A stretch of 64,000 nucleotides of DNA, taken from assembly GCA_043738095.1 (NCBI GenBank), contig JAYSZI010000123.1, positions 70,396 to 134,395 of the forward strand. The letters are read 5' to 3'. Positions 30,369 through 40,668 of this stretch are shown one piece after another (positions within the stretch are counted from its first letter, which is position 1; each line of letters starts with the position of its first letter). A model generated the notes under the pieces. The model was given only the letters and a program-made list of their open reading frames with translations. It did not search any database and had not been told where the DNA came from. Both the position numbers and the translations under genes were made by a program. This DNA comes from Lysobacter_K sp043738095 (GTDB taxonomy: Bacteria > Pseudomonadota > Gammaproteobacteria > Xanthomonadales > Xanthomonadaceae).

Positions 30369-31176
30369 CGACGCCGGCGCGCGCACGTGGTTGCTGGCCG
30401 CGGTTGCCGGCTGGGGTGTGCTGGCATGGGGGCTGGCGGTGTTCGGCATGGGCGGGCGCCTCACCCCCTTGCCCGACGACCCAACACTGGTCAAGCCGAT
30501 CCCAGCCTTGCCCGGGCGCATGACCAATAGACTCGGGCCGATCGGGCAATACGCCGAGATCGGCGCGCGCCCGCTATTCGCCGATGACCGCCGGCCGAAG
30601 CCCTTCTCGCTGCAAGGCGATGACGACGCCGGCAAAGCCAGCGAGGAGTTCGACTACCTGCTGACCAGCGTACTGATCACGCCCAACCTGCAGCTCGCCA
30701 TCCTGCAGTCACCCGACGGCAGCAAGTCGGTTCGGGTCCGGCTCGGCGATGCCCCCGAGTCGCACCCGGCCTGGCGCCTGAGCGCGCTCAACGTGCGTAG
30801 TGCGGTCTTCGATGGTCCCAGCGGGCAACGCACGGTCGACCTGCGAGTGTTCGACGGTACCGGCGGCCAGCCGCCGACTGCGGCTGTGGGCGAGGGCCAG
30901 CAGCCCGTCGGTATTTCACAGACGACCGATGGCGCCGGCATGCATCCCGGTACCACGGCCAAACCCCCGCTACCGCCGCCGTCCACGGGGGTGCCGGTTA
31001 CCGCCGTCGCGCCGCCGGGCGCGGTCACCGCCAAGCCCGTTCCGGGGGCGTCCACCAACGCGCCGCCGATGACCGAACAGGCCCAGATGGAAGCCATCCG
31101 CCAACGCATCCAGGCGCGCCGCGCGCAGCTGCGTCAACAATCCCAAACCACGCAACCGCCGGCCCAAGGCCAGTAG
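30358..31176 (+). CDS. gspN: Type II secretion protein GspN (XpsN-type, GspC-like)
   Basis: In Xanthomonas, XpsN connects inner-membrane GspL/GspM to the secretin XpsD and takes the place of GspC. The 272-residue protein has one N-terminal membrane helix (WLLAAVAGWGVLAWGLAVFG), then a homology-region-like beta domain (about residues 70-165: IGARPLFADDRRP, YLLTSVLITPNLQLAIL, WRLSALNVRSAVF). A Pro/Gly/Thr-rich tail and a C-terminal Gln/Arg helix follow. It overlaps gspM by 11 bases and is directly followed by the secretin gene. There is no separate gspC. Confidence 0.85.
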   Translation: MRVDDAGARTWLLAAVAGWGVLAWGLAVFGMGGRLTPLPDDPTLVKPIPALPGRMTNRLGPIGQYAEIGARPLFADDRRPKPFSLQGDDDAGKASEEFDYLLTSVLITPNLQLAILQSPDGSKSVRVRLGDAPESHPAWRLSALNVRSAVFDGPSGQRTVDLRVFDGTGGQPPTAAVGEGQQPVGISQTTDGAGMHPGTTAKPPLPPPSTGVPVTAVAPPGAVTAKPVPGASTNAPPMTEQAQMEAIRQRIQARRAQLRQQSQTTQPPAQGQ

Positions 31177-31186
31177 AGTGCCCGCA

Positions 31187-33448
31187 ATGATCCGATTCCC
31201 CCAGTCCCGCCCCCCGTCGAGCACGGTGCTCAGCCGGGCCATCCTCGCCACCACCCTGGTCAGCATGCTCGCCTCATGCGCAAGCACGCCGGTGCCGAGC
31301 GTGCGCCGCGACGCCAATCCCAGCGCGCTGCGCGCGGGCACAGGCGTCGCCGGTACCACCTCCGGTGGCGTGCAGACGCAGGCGCTGGAACCCGAAGTCA
31401 CCGGCCCGCGACCGCAGATCCGCCGCGGCACCGGCCAGGTGATCAACCGCAGCGCTGCCCAGGCGCCGCGCCCGGGCGGTGGCGGTGGCACCGGCTCGGC
31501 CACGTTCAATTTCGAGGGCGAATCGCTGCACGCGGTGGTCAAAGCGATCCTCGGCGACATGCTCGGCCAGAACTATGTGATCGCGCCCGGCGTCCAAGGC
31601 ACCGTTACCCTGGCCACGCCCAAGGCGGTCAGCCCGGCCGATGCGCTCAACCTGCTCGAGCAGGTGCTGGGCTGGAACAACGCGCGCATGGTCTACAGCG
31701 GCGGTCGTTACAACATCATTCCGGCCGACCAGGCGATGGCCGGCAACGTCGCCCCGCGCACCGGTTCGGCCGCGACCGCGCGTGGCTTCGAGGTGCGCAC
31801 CGTGCCGCTGCGTTACGTCTCGGCCACCGAGATGGAGAAGATCCTCAAGCCGTACGCGCGCGCCAACGCGATCGTCAACGTCGACCCGGGCCGCAACGTC
31901 ATCAGCATCGGCGGCAGCCGCGCCGAGCTCGAGAACTACCTGCGCACGATCGAGATCTTCGACGTCGATTGGCTATCGGGGATGTCGGTCGGCGTGTTCC
32001 CGCTGCAGTCGGGCAAGGCCTCGCGCGTGGTCGCAGACCTGGAGAAGGTATTCGGCGAGACCAGCAAGTCGCCGGTCGCGGGCATGTTCCGCTTCATGCC
32101 ACTGGAAGGCGCGAACGCCGTGCTGGTGATCACCCCGCAGGCCGATTATCTGGACGACATCCAGCAGTGGCTCGAGCGCATCGACGGCGCCGGCGACAGC
32201 GTGCAGCTGTATTCCTACGAGCTCAAATACATCAAGGCCAAGGACCTCGCCGCGCGCCTGTCGGAAGTGTTTGGCGGCAGTGCCGGCGGCGGTGGCGACA
32301 GCGGTGGTCCACCCTCGCTGATGCCGGGCCTGGATTCGGTCGAGATCAAGGACGGCCAGAACGGCTCCAGCGCGACCATTGGTGGCGACAAGGCCTTCCC
32401 GGGCGGCGATGGCGGCACGGGTGGCAGTTCCGGCGGTGGCGAGATGTCGCTGGGCGCGCGCGAAAGCGGCAATGGCGCGGTGACGCTACAAGTCGATGGC
32501 GACCGCGTAGGCGTGTCGGCGGTGGAGGAAACCAACACCTTGCTCGTGCGCAGTACTCCGGCGGCATGGAAGTCGATCAAGGACGTGATCGTGCGTCTGG
32601 ACGTGATGCCGATGCAGGTCCACATCGAGGCGCAGGTGGTCGAAGTGCAACTCAGCGGCGCGCTTGAGTACGGCGTCAACTGGTTCTTCGAGAACGCCGT
32701 CAGCGACACCCCCGCCAATGGTGGCGCCGGCCTGCCCAACGCAATTGGGCGCGGGATCTGGGGCGACCTCAAGGGCAGTGTTCGCGCGGCCCAAGGCCCC
32801 GGTGCCGGCGGCGTCGGCGGCCTGGCCTGGACGTTCCTTGGCCGTAATGCCGCCGCGGTCATCAGTGCCCTCGACAGCGTCACCGATCTGCAGTTGCTGC
32901 AGACCCCGTCGATTCTGGTGCGTAACAACGCCGAGGCCACGCTCAACGTTGGCAGTCGCATTCCGATCTCGTCGGTCACGGTCAATCCGGGGACCGGCAC
33001 CGATACCACCTACAGTCAGGTCCAGTACCTCGACACCGGCACCATCCTCAAGGTGCGTCCGCGCGCGACCAAGGACGGCATGGTGTTCCTAGACATCGTC
33101 CAGGAAGTCAGCTCGCCCGGCACGGTCTCCGACCGCAACGGCAACGTCCGCATCGACACCCGCAAGGTCAAGACCGAGACCGCGATCCAGAGCGGCGACA
33201 CCGTGCTGTTGGCGGGATTGATCAGCGATGGGGTCACGCGCGGTTCCACCGGTCTGCCGGGACTGAGCCGGATCCCGGTGATCGGCGGGCTGTTCGGCAC
33301 CCAGCGGTCGCGCACCGATCGCAACGAAGTGATCGTGCTGCTGACCCCGACCATCATCCGCAACCCGCAGGAAGCCCGCGACCTGACCGACGAGTACGGC
33401 GCCCGCTTCCGCGCGCTGGAACCGCTGCACCGCGCGCCGCGTCGCTGA
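31187..33448 (+). CDS. gspD: Type II secretion secretin GspD
   Basis: Forms the outer-membrane channel of the T2SS. The 753-residue protein (ATG 31187; a GTG at 31178 is possible) has a lipoprotein signal with lipobox MLASC, so it is probably a self-piloting lipoprotein. N0 starts near ATFNFEGESLHAVVKAIL. N1-N3 follow (VRTVPLRYVSATEMEKIL, RVVADLEKVFGE, YSYELKYIKAKDLAARLSEVFGG), with a Gly/Ser-rich loop of about 90 residues inside N3. The secretin domain begins near VHIEAQVVEVQLSGALEYGV and contains VPVIGGLFGTQRS-like sequence (IPVIGGLFGT) and VIVLLTPTII. It closes the operon. Confidence 0.95.
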   Translation: MIRFPQSRPPSSTVLSRAILATTLVSMLASCASTPVPSVRRDANPSALRAGTGVAGTTSGGVQTQALEPEVTGPRPQIRRGTGQVINRSAAQAPRPGGGGGTGSATFNFEGESLHAVVKAILGDMLGQNYVIAPGVQGTVTLATPKAVSPADALNLLEQVLGWNNARMVYSGGRYNIIPADQAMAGNVAPRTGSAATARGFEVRTVPLRYVSATEMEKILKPYARANAIVNVDPGRNVISIGGSRAELENYLRTIEIFDVDWLSGMSVGVFPLQSGKASRVVADLEKVFGETSKSPVAGMFRFMPLEGANAVLVITPQADYLDDIQQWLERIDGAGDSVQLYSYELKYIKAKDLAARLSEVFGGSAGGGGDSGGPPSLMPGLDSVEIKDGQNGSSATIGGDKAFPGGDGGTGGSSGGGEMSLGARESGNGAVTLQVDGDRVGVSAVEETNTLLVRSTPAAWKSIKDVIVRLDVMPMQVHIEAQVVEVQLSGALEYGVNWFFENAVSDTPANGGAGLPNAIGRGIWGDLKGSVRAAQGPGAGGVGGLAWTFLGRNAAAVISALDSVTDLQLLQTPSILVRNNAEATLNVGSRIPISSVTVNPGTGTDTTYSQVQYLDTGTILKVRPRATKDGMVFLDIVQEVSSPGTVSDRNGNVRIDTRKVKTETAIQSGDTVLLAGLISDGVTRGSTGLPGLSRIPVIGGLFGTQRSRTDRNEVIVLLTPTIIRNPQEARDLTDEYGARFRALEPLHRAPRR

Positions 33449-33498
33449 CTGTGGCAGCTGCTCTGCCGGCGTGAGCGGCCCGATGGGGCGCCAATCCG

Positions 33499-34428
33499 AT
33501 GTCTGACCAGCCCATCGTGGTGGTACCGGTCGGCGTCGACGACGACGCCCTGGATGCGTGCCTTGGCGCGCTCGAAATCGGCACGCCGCCGCGCACGCGC
33601 GTGTGGCTGGCCGACGATGCCCAGGCCGGCCCGCGTGGCTACGCGATCATCGAGCGCTGGATGGCGCGCACCGTGCTGCGGGCCGATTACACCCGCCGCC
33701 AGCGCAGCGTGGGCGAAGTCGCGCACCTGGACGAAATACTCGGGGCTTGCGCCGGCAGCGACGTTATCGTGCTCGCCGCCGACGCCGTGCCCGTGGATGG
33801 CTGGTTCGGGCATCTGACCGCCTGCCTGGCGGCCGACGGCGCGATCGCCACCGCCACGCCCTGGAGCAATGCCGGCGAGGCCGCGGCCTGGCCACGCATC
33901 GGCGAGATCGACCCGCTGCCGGACGACTTCGAGCGACTCGCGCGCGCCGTCGCCGCAATGCCGGCCATAGCCCCCGAATTGCCCGCTGCGGTCGGCCACG
34001 CCGTGCTGCTGCGCGGCAGTGCGCGCCAGCGCGTCGGCGGCCTCGATGCGAGCAGTTATGGCTCGTGGTACGCCGCGCTGATCGACCTGTCGCTGCGGCT
34101 GTCCGGTTTGGGCTGGCGCAATGCGCTGTGCGTGTCCGCGTTTGTCGGCCGACGCGACGAGGGTCGGCCGGTCGATGGCGACATGGAGCGTCTCGCGGTG
34201 CGCTGGCCGGACTGGCATGCGCGCATTGCCGGATTTCTGATGAGCGATCCGCTGCGCAGTCCGCGCGAGCAACTCGTGCGCCTGCTCGACAGCGTCGGCC
34301 CACCGGAACCGCAACGCGATCTGTTCGCGGGCGCGGCGCAGCTGTCGGGCGACGCGGCTGAAGACTTGGATGCGGTCGGAGCCCACATCGGCGCTCGCGT
34401 CGACGCGGTGACGGACGACCGGGCATGA
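33499..34428 (+). CDS. Family 2 glycosyltransferase-like protein
   Basis: A 309-residue protein with a GT-A-like N-terminal half: IVVVPVGVDDDALDACLGAL at the nucleotide-binding strand, then SDVIVLAADAVPVDGWFGHL, where a DAVPVDGW stretch stands in place of the DxD motif. The C-terminal half is not recognised. No membrane segment is evident. It precedes and overlaps (ATGA) a clearer GT2 gene, so the two probably modify the same glycan. The substrate is unknown and catalytic competence is uncertain because the DxD is unclear. Confidence 0.68.
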   Translation: MSDQPIVVVPVGVDDDALDACLGALEIGTPPRTRVWLADDAQAGPRGYAIIERWMARTVLRADYTRRQRSVGEVAHLDEILGACAGSDVIVLAADAVPVDGWFGHLTACLAADGAIATATPWSNAGEAAAWPRIGEIDPLPDDFERLARAVAAMPAIAPELPAAVGHAVLLRGSARQRVGGLDASSYGSWYAALIDLSLRLSGLGWRNALCVSAFVGRRDEGRPVDGDMERLAVRWPDWHARIAGFLMSDPLRSPREQLVRLLDSVGPPEPQRDLFAGAAQLSGDAAEDLDAVGAHIGARVDAVTDDRA

Positions 34429-35327
34429 CGGCCACGGGGCAGATCGGCCAAGCGCACGCGGCGGGCGACGCGGTCATCGCCGCGGTCGTCGTCAGTCACC
34501 AGAGCGAGGCCACGATCGACGACTGTCTCGCGCGCCTGCGCCGCAGCAAGGGGCTCGCTGCGATCCGCGTGGTCGACAACGCGTCGACGGACACCACCTT
34601 GGAGATCGTGCAGCGGCACGCCATCGCCGATGCGCGCGTTCGTTTTATTGCCAACCCGGATAACCCGGGTTTCGCCGTCGGTTGCAACCAGGGCGTAGCC
34701 GATCTGGCCGATACACCGGGCGCGCCGACGTGGCTGGCGTTCGTCAATCCGGATTGCCTGCTCCAATCCGACACCCTCGCGCGCCTGCACGCACTGGCGC
34801 TGCCGCTGAGCGTCGCGCTGCTTGGCGCCGATCTGGTTGACGAGGATGGCGTACGCGATGCAGCCGCTCGCCGTCGCGATCCGAATTTCGGCGCGATGCT
34901 CGCGCGCCTGCTGCGCGCGCCGACAGCGGCATCGCCGTCAGCAATCGCGCCGGACGATGCGCTGGAACTGCAACCAGTTGAGGCGATCTCCGGCGCGCTG
35001 ATGCTGCTGCCGCGGGCGCTGTTCGCACGTCTCGGCGGCTTCGACGAAGGCTATCGGTTGCACGCCGAAGACCTCGACCTATGCCGGCGCGCACGTGCTG
35101 CGGGCGCAACGATCGCCGTAGCCAACCGCGTGCGCGTGGTACACGTGCGTGGGGTGTCGAGCCGTTCGCGGCCGCTGTTCGTGGAATGGCACAAGCACCG
35201 TGGCTTATGGCGCTACTTCAACAAGTTTGAAGCAGCGCGTCGCCCACCTTGGGTGCGCGCGGGAGTTTTTGCTGCGGTGTGGTTTCGCTTCCCTTTCGCC
35301 ACGGCCCGCGCGTGGCTGCGCCGCTAG
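34425..35327 (+). CDS. Family 2 glycosyltransferase (rhamnosyltransferase-like)
   Basis: Predicted to transfer a sugar from a nucleotide sugar. The 300-residue protein has the GT2 pattern: AAVVVSHQSEATIDDCLARL, VVDNASTDTTLEIV, NPDNPGFAVGCNQG, the DxD-type motif in LAFVNPDCLL, and the acceptor-site GGFDEGYRLHAEDLDLCRR with catalytic Asp. This set is typical of WbbL-like rhamnosyltransferases of O-antigen or exopolysaccharide synthesis. The C-terminal end HKHRGLWRYFNKF is also common there. No other polysaccharide genes are in the window. Confidence 0.88.
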   Translation: MTATGQIGQAHAAGDAVIAAVVVSHQSEATIDDCLARLRRSKGLAAIRVVDNASTDTTLEIVQRHAIADARVRFIANPDNPGFAVGCNQGVADLADTPGAPTWLAFVNPDCLLQSDTLARLHALALPLSVALLGADLVDEDGVRDAAARRRDPNFGAMLARLLRAPTAASPSAIAPDDALELQPVEAISGALMLLPRALFARLGGFDEGYRLHAEDLDLCRRARAAGATIAVANRVRVVHVRGVSSRSRPLFVEWHKHRGLWRYFNKFEAARRPPWVRAGVFAAVWFRFPFATARAWLRR

Positions 35328-35791
35328 TGGAACCGGTACTTGATCTGCAGCCCCAGCGTGTTCGGGGTCACGCCTGACACCTGCGGCAGGTACACAAGGT
35401 TCGCGCCGAACCGTTCCCATTCGGCCTTGAGGACCAATCCGCCACCGGGCGCAAGGCCGCCATCGTTGTACCCCGGGTAGCCGGTGACTGCTCCAATCAT
35501 GCCGCCCACCCGAACATGACGACCGAGCGCGAGCGGCGTGAACTGATACAGCGCATAGAACGAATCACGGTCAACGGAGTTGCGGAAATAACCCACCGCG
35601 ACTCCATGACGCGGCTGCCATTGCCACTCCAATCCGATGCCGGGGTTGGACTCATTGAAGTCCTCCTCAGTATTGAAGTGACGTGAGCCTACGTTCGCCA
35701 CGCCCCACCATTGCGCGGACTCGCGCTCCTGGGCGATGGCGGGCGCACCGATGGTCAGCAACAACGCGAGGCAAATCGGCAATGAGCGCAT
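35324..35791 (-). CDS. Small outer-membrane beta-barrel protein
   Basis: A 155-residue protein with a signal peptide (MRSLPICLALLLTIGAPAIAQ, cleaved near residue 21). The mature part alternates polar and hydrophobic residues in about eight strands and ends in the aromatic-rich KYRFH, as in small outer-membrane barrels. A motif GSRHFNTEEDFNESNPGIGL resembles a conserved region of small PagP/PagL-sized barrel proteins, but the PagL catalytic motif is not evident, so no enzyme is assigned. Its end overlaps the end of the convergent glycosyltransferase by four bases. Confidence 0.65.
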   Translation of the reverse strand: MRSLPICLALLLTIGAPAIAQERESAQWWGVANVGSRHFNTEEDFNESNPGIGLEWQWQPRHGVAVGYFRNSVDRDSFYALYQFTPLALGRHVRVGGMIGAVTGYPGYNDGGLAPGGGLVLKAEWERFGANLVYLPQVSGVTPNTLGLQIKYRFH

Positions 35792-35872
35792 GGCAGATCC
35801 AGACCAAGGTTCGTGTCTCAGCCTAAACCGCGCCTCGCTAGAGGCTCTTCACGCTCCGCTGTTAATGCTGAA

Positions 35873-36700
35873 TCAGCGGTAGCGGTTGATCTCATCGCGT
35901 AGGGACTTAGCCGCCTGCGCGGCCGCCTCGGCGTAGTCCTCGCCGCTTGACGCATACAGGATCGCGCGCGAACTGCTCACCAGAAGCCCGGTACCGTCAG
36001 CTGCTTTGGCGTTCATCACCACCGCCGCGACATCGCCGCCTTGCGCGCCCACGCCGGGCACCAGCAATGGCACGTCGCCGACGATCGCGCGGACCTCGCG
36101 CAGCTGCTCGGGCCAGGTCGCGCCGACCACCAGCGCGCAGTTGCCGCGGGTGTTCCACTGGTTCGCGACCTTCTCGGCCACGTGTTGGTACAGCGGCCGC
36201 GCCACGCCGTTATCGGCACGGACCGGCAGGTCCTGCAGATCGCCGGCGCCCGGGTTCGACGTGCGGCATAGGACGACCACGCCGCGCTCTGCGCGATCGA
36301 GGAACGGCTGCACCGAATCGCGGCCAAGGTACGGATTCACCGTCACTGCATCGGCACCAAATCGGTCAAACGCCTCGGTCGCGTAATGCTGCGCGGTGCT
36401 GCCGATATCGCCGCGTTTGCTGTCTAGGATCACCGGGATGCCGGGATGGGTCGCGTGCACGTGCGCGATCAAGCGCCGCAGTGCGTCCTCGGCACCAAGC
36501 GCGGCGAAGTGGGCGATCTGCGGCTTGAAACTGCAGGCGTACTCGGCCGTGGCATCGACGATGTCGCGACAGAACGCAAACACCGCGTCGGGGTCACCCC
36601 TGAACTTCGCCGGGAACTTCGCTGGCTCCGGATCGAGGCCGACGCAGACCAGGGAGTTGGCGGCGATCCAGCGGGTTTTCAGCGTCGCAATAAAATTCAC
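35873..36700 (-). CDS. pyrF: Orotidine 5'-phosphate decarboxylase (type 2)
   Basis: Last step of UMP synthesis. The 275-residue protein belongs to the longer type 2 family: LCVGLDPEPAKFP near the start, the catalytic IPVILDSKRGDIGSTAQHYA with the DxKxxD triad, VTVNPYLGRDS, and LLVPGVGAQGGD at the phosphate site. The length is normal. It stands alone between the barrel gene and a repeat array. Confidence 0.95.
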   Translation of the reverse strand: MNFIATLKTRWIAANSLVCVGLDPEPAKFPAKFRGDPDAVFAFCRDIVDATAEYACSFKPQIAHFAALGAEDALRRLIAHVHATHPGIPVILDSKRGDIGSTAQHYATEAFDRFGADAVTVNPYLGRDSVQPFLDRAERGVVVLCRTSNPGAGDLQDLPVRADNGVARPLYQHVAEKVANQWNTRGNCALVVGATWPEQLREVRAIVGDVPLLVPGVGAQGGDVAAVVMNAKAADGTGLLVSSSRAILYASSGEDYAEAAAQAAKSLRDEINRYR

Positions 36701-36726
36701 ATCGGACCTCGTCTTTGTTTGACTTC

Positions 36727-36997
36727 ATCCCCGCGAAAAGCTTGAACCCTTCGGCCCGTCATTCCGGCGAAAGCTAGAACCCTTCAGCCCGTCATTCCCG
36801 CGAAAGCTCGACCCTTCAGCCCGTCATTCCCGCGAAAGCTCGACCCTTCGGCCCGTCACTCCCGCGAAAGCTAGAACCCTTCAGCCCGTCATTCCCGCGA
36901 ACGCGGGAATCCAGTGCCTTCGCTTCTACCGCGCCTGCCGGCCCCGCGAAAACTCAACAGCCTAAGTCACTGGATCCCCGCGTTCGCGGGGATGACG
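36727..36997. repeat. Tandem array of REP half-sites with terminal palindromes
   Basis: About six copies of a 32-34-base unit with the core gtcattcccgcgaaagct, separated by (a)gaacccttc(a/g)gccc, run from 36727 to 36900. The last copy becomes the full palindrome cattcccgcgaacgcgggaa tccagtg. After a 45-base spacer, a partner in opposite orientation follows at 36968-36997 (ctggatccccgcgttcgcgg then ggatgacgg). It fills the 333-base gap between pyrF and ettA; I see no gene there. Confidence 0.88.
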
Positions 36998-37033
36998 GAT
37001 TGGCACAGCCGCGCTTGCGCGCGGGCCAATCCG

Positions 37034-38695
<1,662 letters not shown>

Positions 38696-38862
38696 GGAAA
38701 CTCCGCAGGCGGACCGCAGCGACCTGCGCAGGGCAGGGGCCGCGAAAGGTGTTCGGGATGCGGTGATTATCCCGCAAGGCCCGCGGCGACGCCACCCGCG
38801 GTGGCCGTAAACCCCCGCCGCCGCTACACTTTCGGCCCTTCCCTCACGTATTTGGAGTGGCA

Positions 38863-40179
38863 ATGTTTGCGCGCGATGCTCGTATCGAAGGTTTTGATCC
38901 CGAACTCGCCCAGGCCATTGCCGACGAGCAGCGCCGCCAGGAAGACCACGTCGAGCTGATCGCGTCGGAGAACTACGCCAGCCCAAGGGTGATGGAAGCG
39001 CAGGGCAGCGTGCTGACCAACAAGTACGCCGAGGGCTATCCGGGCAAGCGCTATTACGGCGGCTGCGAGTACGTCGACGTCGCCGAGCAGCTCGCGATCG
39101 ACCGACTCAAGCAGTTGTTTGGCGCCGACTACGCGAACGTCCAGCCGCATTCGGGTTCGCAGGCCAACCAGGCCGTGTACCTCGCGCTGCTGCAGCCCGG
39201 CGACACGATCCTGGGCATGAGCCTGGCCCATGGCGGCCACCTCACCCACGGCGCCAAGGTCAACATCTCCGGCAAGCTATTCAACGCCGTGCAGTACGGC
39301 GTCGACGCCGATGGCTTGATCGATTACGACGAGGTCCAGCGCCTCGCCAGCGAGCACCGGCCAAAGATGCTGGTGGGTGGCTTCAGTGCCTACTCGCAAA
39401 TCATCGACTGGGCGCGCATGCGCGCGATCGCCGATTCGGTCGGTGCGATCTTCTTCGTCGACATGGCGCACGTGGCGGGCCTGATCGCTGCGGGCGTCTA
39501 CCCGAACCCGCTGCCGCATGCGCACGTGGTCACATCGACCACGCACAAGACCCTGCGCGGCCCCCGCGGCGGCTTTATCGTCGCCAAGCGCGCGCTGTCC
39601 AATCCGTATGTGGAAAGCCCCAAGGACGCGAAAAAGGCCGACAAGGCCCCGGATGCATTCGCCGATCTGGAGAAGAAGCTGCAGAGCATCGTCTTCCCCG
39701 GCATCCAGGGCGGGCCGTTGATGCACGTGATCGCGGCCAAGGCCGTCGCGTTCAAGGAAGCGCTGGAACCCGAGTTCAAGGCGTACCAACAACAGGTCGT
39801 CAAGAACGCGCAGGCAATGGCGAACACGATGATCGCGCGCGGCTACAAGATCGTGTCCGGCGGCACCCAGAACCACCTGATGCTGGTCGACATGATCGGC
39901 AAGGACGTCAGCGGAAAGGACGCCGAAGCCGCGCTGGGTAAAGCCCATATCACCGTCAACAAGAACGCGGTGCCGAACGATCCGCGCTCGCCATTCGTGA
40001 CCTCGGGCCTGCGCCTGGGCACGCCGGCGGTGACCACGCGTGGCTATCTGGAGCCGGACTGCGTGGCGCTGGCGAACTGGATCTGCGACGTGCTCGACAA
40101 TCCTGCTGACGAAAACGTCATCGCCGGAGTGCGTGCGAACGTGACGAAGCAGTGCGCGCAGTTTCCGGTTTATGGCTGA
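38863..40179 (+). CDS. glyA: Serine hydroxymethyltransferase
   Basis: Interconverts serine and glycine with tetrahydrofolate, using PLP. The ATG at 38863 is preceded by tttggag. The 438-residue protein has the PLP lysine motif VTSTTHKTLRGPRGG and the family N-terminal YAEGYPGKRYYGGCEYVD. It is about 20 residues longer than E. coli GlyA because of a Lys/Asp-rich insertion (YVESPKDAKKADKAPDAF) just after the PLP lysine region. A -10-like tacact stands at 38825-38830. Confidence 0.96.
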   Translation: MFARDARIEGFDPELAQAIADEQRRQEDHVELIASENYASPRVMEAQGSVLTNKYAEGYPGKRYYGGCEYVDVAEQLAIDRLKQLFGADYANVQPHSGSQANQAVYLALLQPGDTILGMSLAHGGHLTHGAKVNISGKLFNAVQYGVDADGLIDYDEVQRLASEHRPKMLVGGFSAYSQIIDWARMRAIADSVGAIFFVDMAHVAGLIAAGVYPNPLPHAHVVTSTTHKTLRGPRGGFIVAKRALSNPYVESPKDAKKADKAPDAFADLEKKLQSIVFPGIQGGPLMHVIAAKAVAFKEALEPEFKAYQQQVVKNAQAMANTMIARGYKIVSGGTQNHLMLVDMIGKDVSGKDAEAALGKAHITVNKNAVPNDPRSPFVTSGLRLGTPAVTTRGYLEPDCVALANWICDVLDNPADENVIAGVRANVTKQCAQFPVYG

Positions 40180-40664
40180 GGCGGGGAAAGAAGAGCGGGA
40201 ATAGGGAAAAGGGAATGGGAGCTGGCTAGGCGGCTGGCGATTTCGTCATGGAGGACGACTGTGGCAACGGATTTTCGCGATCTGCGGGTTTGGGAGGAGT
40301 CGATGGCTCTGGCTGAAGCGGTCTACAACTTGACGGGACATTTTCCCGCCGACGAGCGCTATGGCTTGGTCGCGCAAATCAAGCGGGCAGTCGTGTCGGT
40401 GCCGTCCTGCATTGCCGAGGGCAATGCACGGGCATCAACGCGGGACTATTTACGGTTCCTCGCAATTGCCAGAGGCTCGCTCGCCGAAGTGCAAACCCAA
40501 CTGCTGCTTGCGACGCGCTTGGGCTTCGTTGAATCAAGCGGAGTCGAGCCTGTTCTCGCCAAGGCGCGCTCGGTCAGTGTGCTTTTGCAAGCGCTCAAAA
40601 AGGCACTGAACAGCAAATTGCAGTGTCCCGACCATTCCCCATTCCCCATTCCCCTTTCCCCGCC
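40180..40664. repeat. Inverted-repeat-bounded unit between glyA and nrdR
   Basis: The outer ends are an exact 11-bp inverted repeat, ggcggggaaag at 40180-40190 and ctttccccgcc at 40654-40664. Further inside lie purine-rich units on the left (gggaatagggaaaagggaat) and pyrimidine-rich units on the right (attccccattcccc). The unit starts one base after the glyA stop and ends three bases before the nrdR start, and it contains the four-helix-bundle gene. No transposase or target duplication was seen. Confidence 0.55.
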
Positions 40665-40668
40665 CTGA
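40261..40668 (+). CDS. Four-helix-bundle protein of the S23/IVP family
   Basis: A 135-residue member of the family first found encoded in intervening sequences of 23S rRNA genes; its biochemical role is unknown. The GTG start has a ggagg ribosome binding site 7 bases upstream. Family marks are FRDLRVWEESMALAEAVY, the SIPSNIAEG-like motif written here as SVPSCIAEGNARAS, and LRFLAIARGSLAEVQTQL. The last 15 or so residues (DHSPFPIPLSPP) are encoded by the right-hand repeat and are probably acquired read-through. Its stop overlaps the nrdR start (TGATG). Confidence 0.88.
   Translation: MATDFRDLRVWEESMALAEAVYNLTGHFPADERYGLVAQIKRAVVSVPSCIAEGNARASTRDYLRFLAIARGSLAEVQTQLLLATRLGFVESSGVEPVLAKARSVSVLLQALKKALNSKLQCPDHSPFPIPLSPP

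Noticed and set aside
28278..30635. A 785-codon open frame antisense to gspK-gspM
   Set aside because: It spans three overlapping genes whose identity is secure; the translation is Ser/Arg/Ala-rich and featureless.
36727..36997. Possible CRISPR array
   Set aside because: The period is regular, but there are no unique spacers of constant length; the units touch each other, and no cas genes are present.
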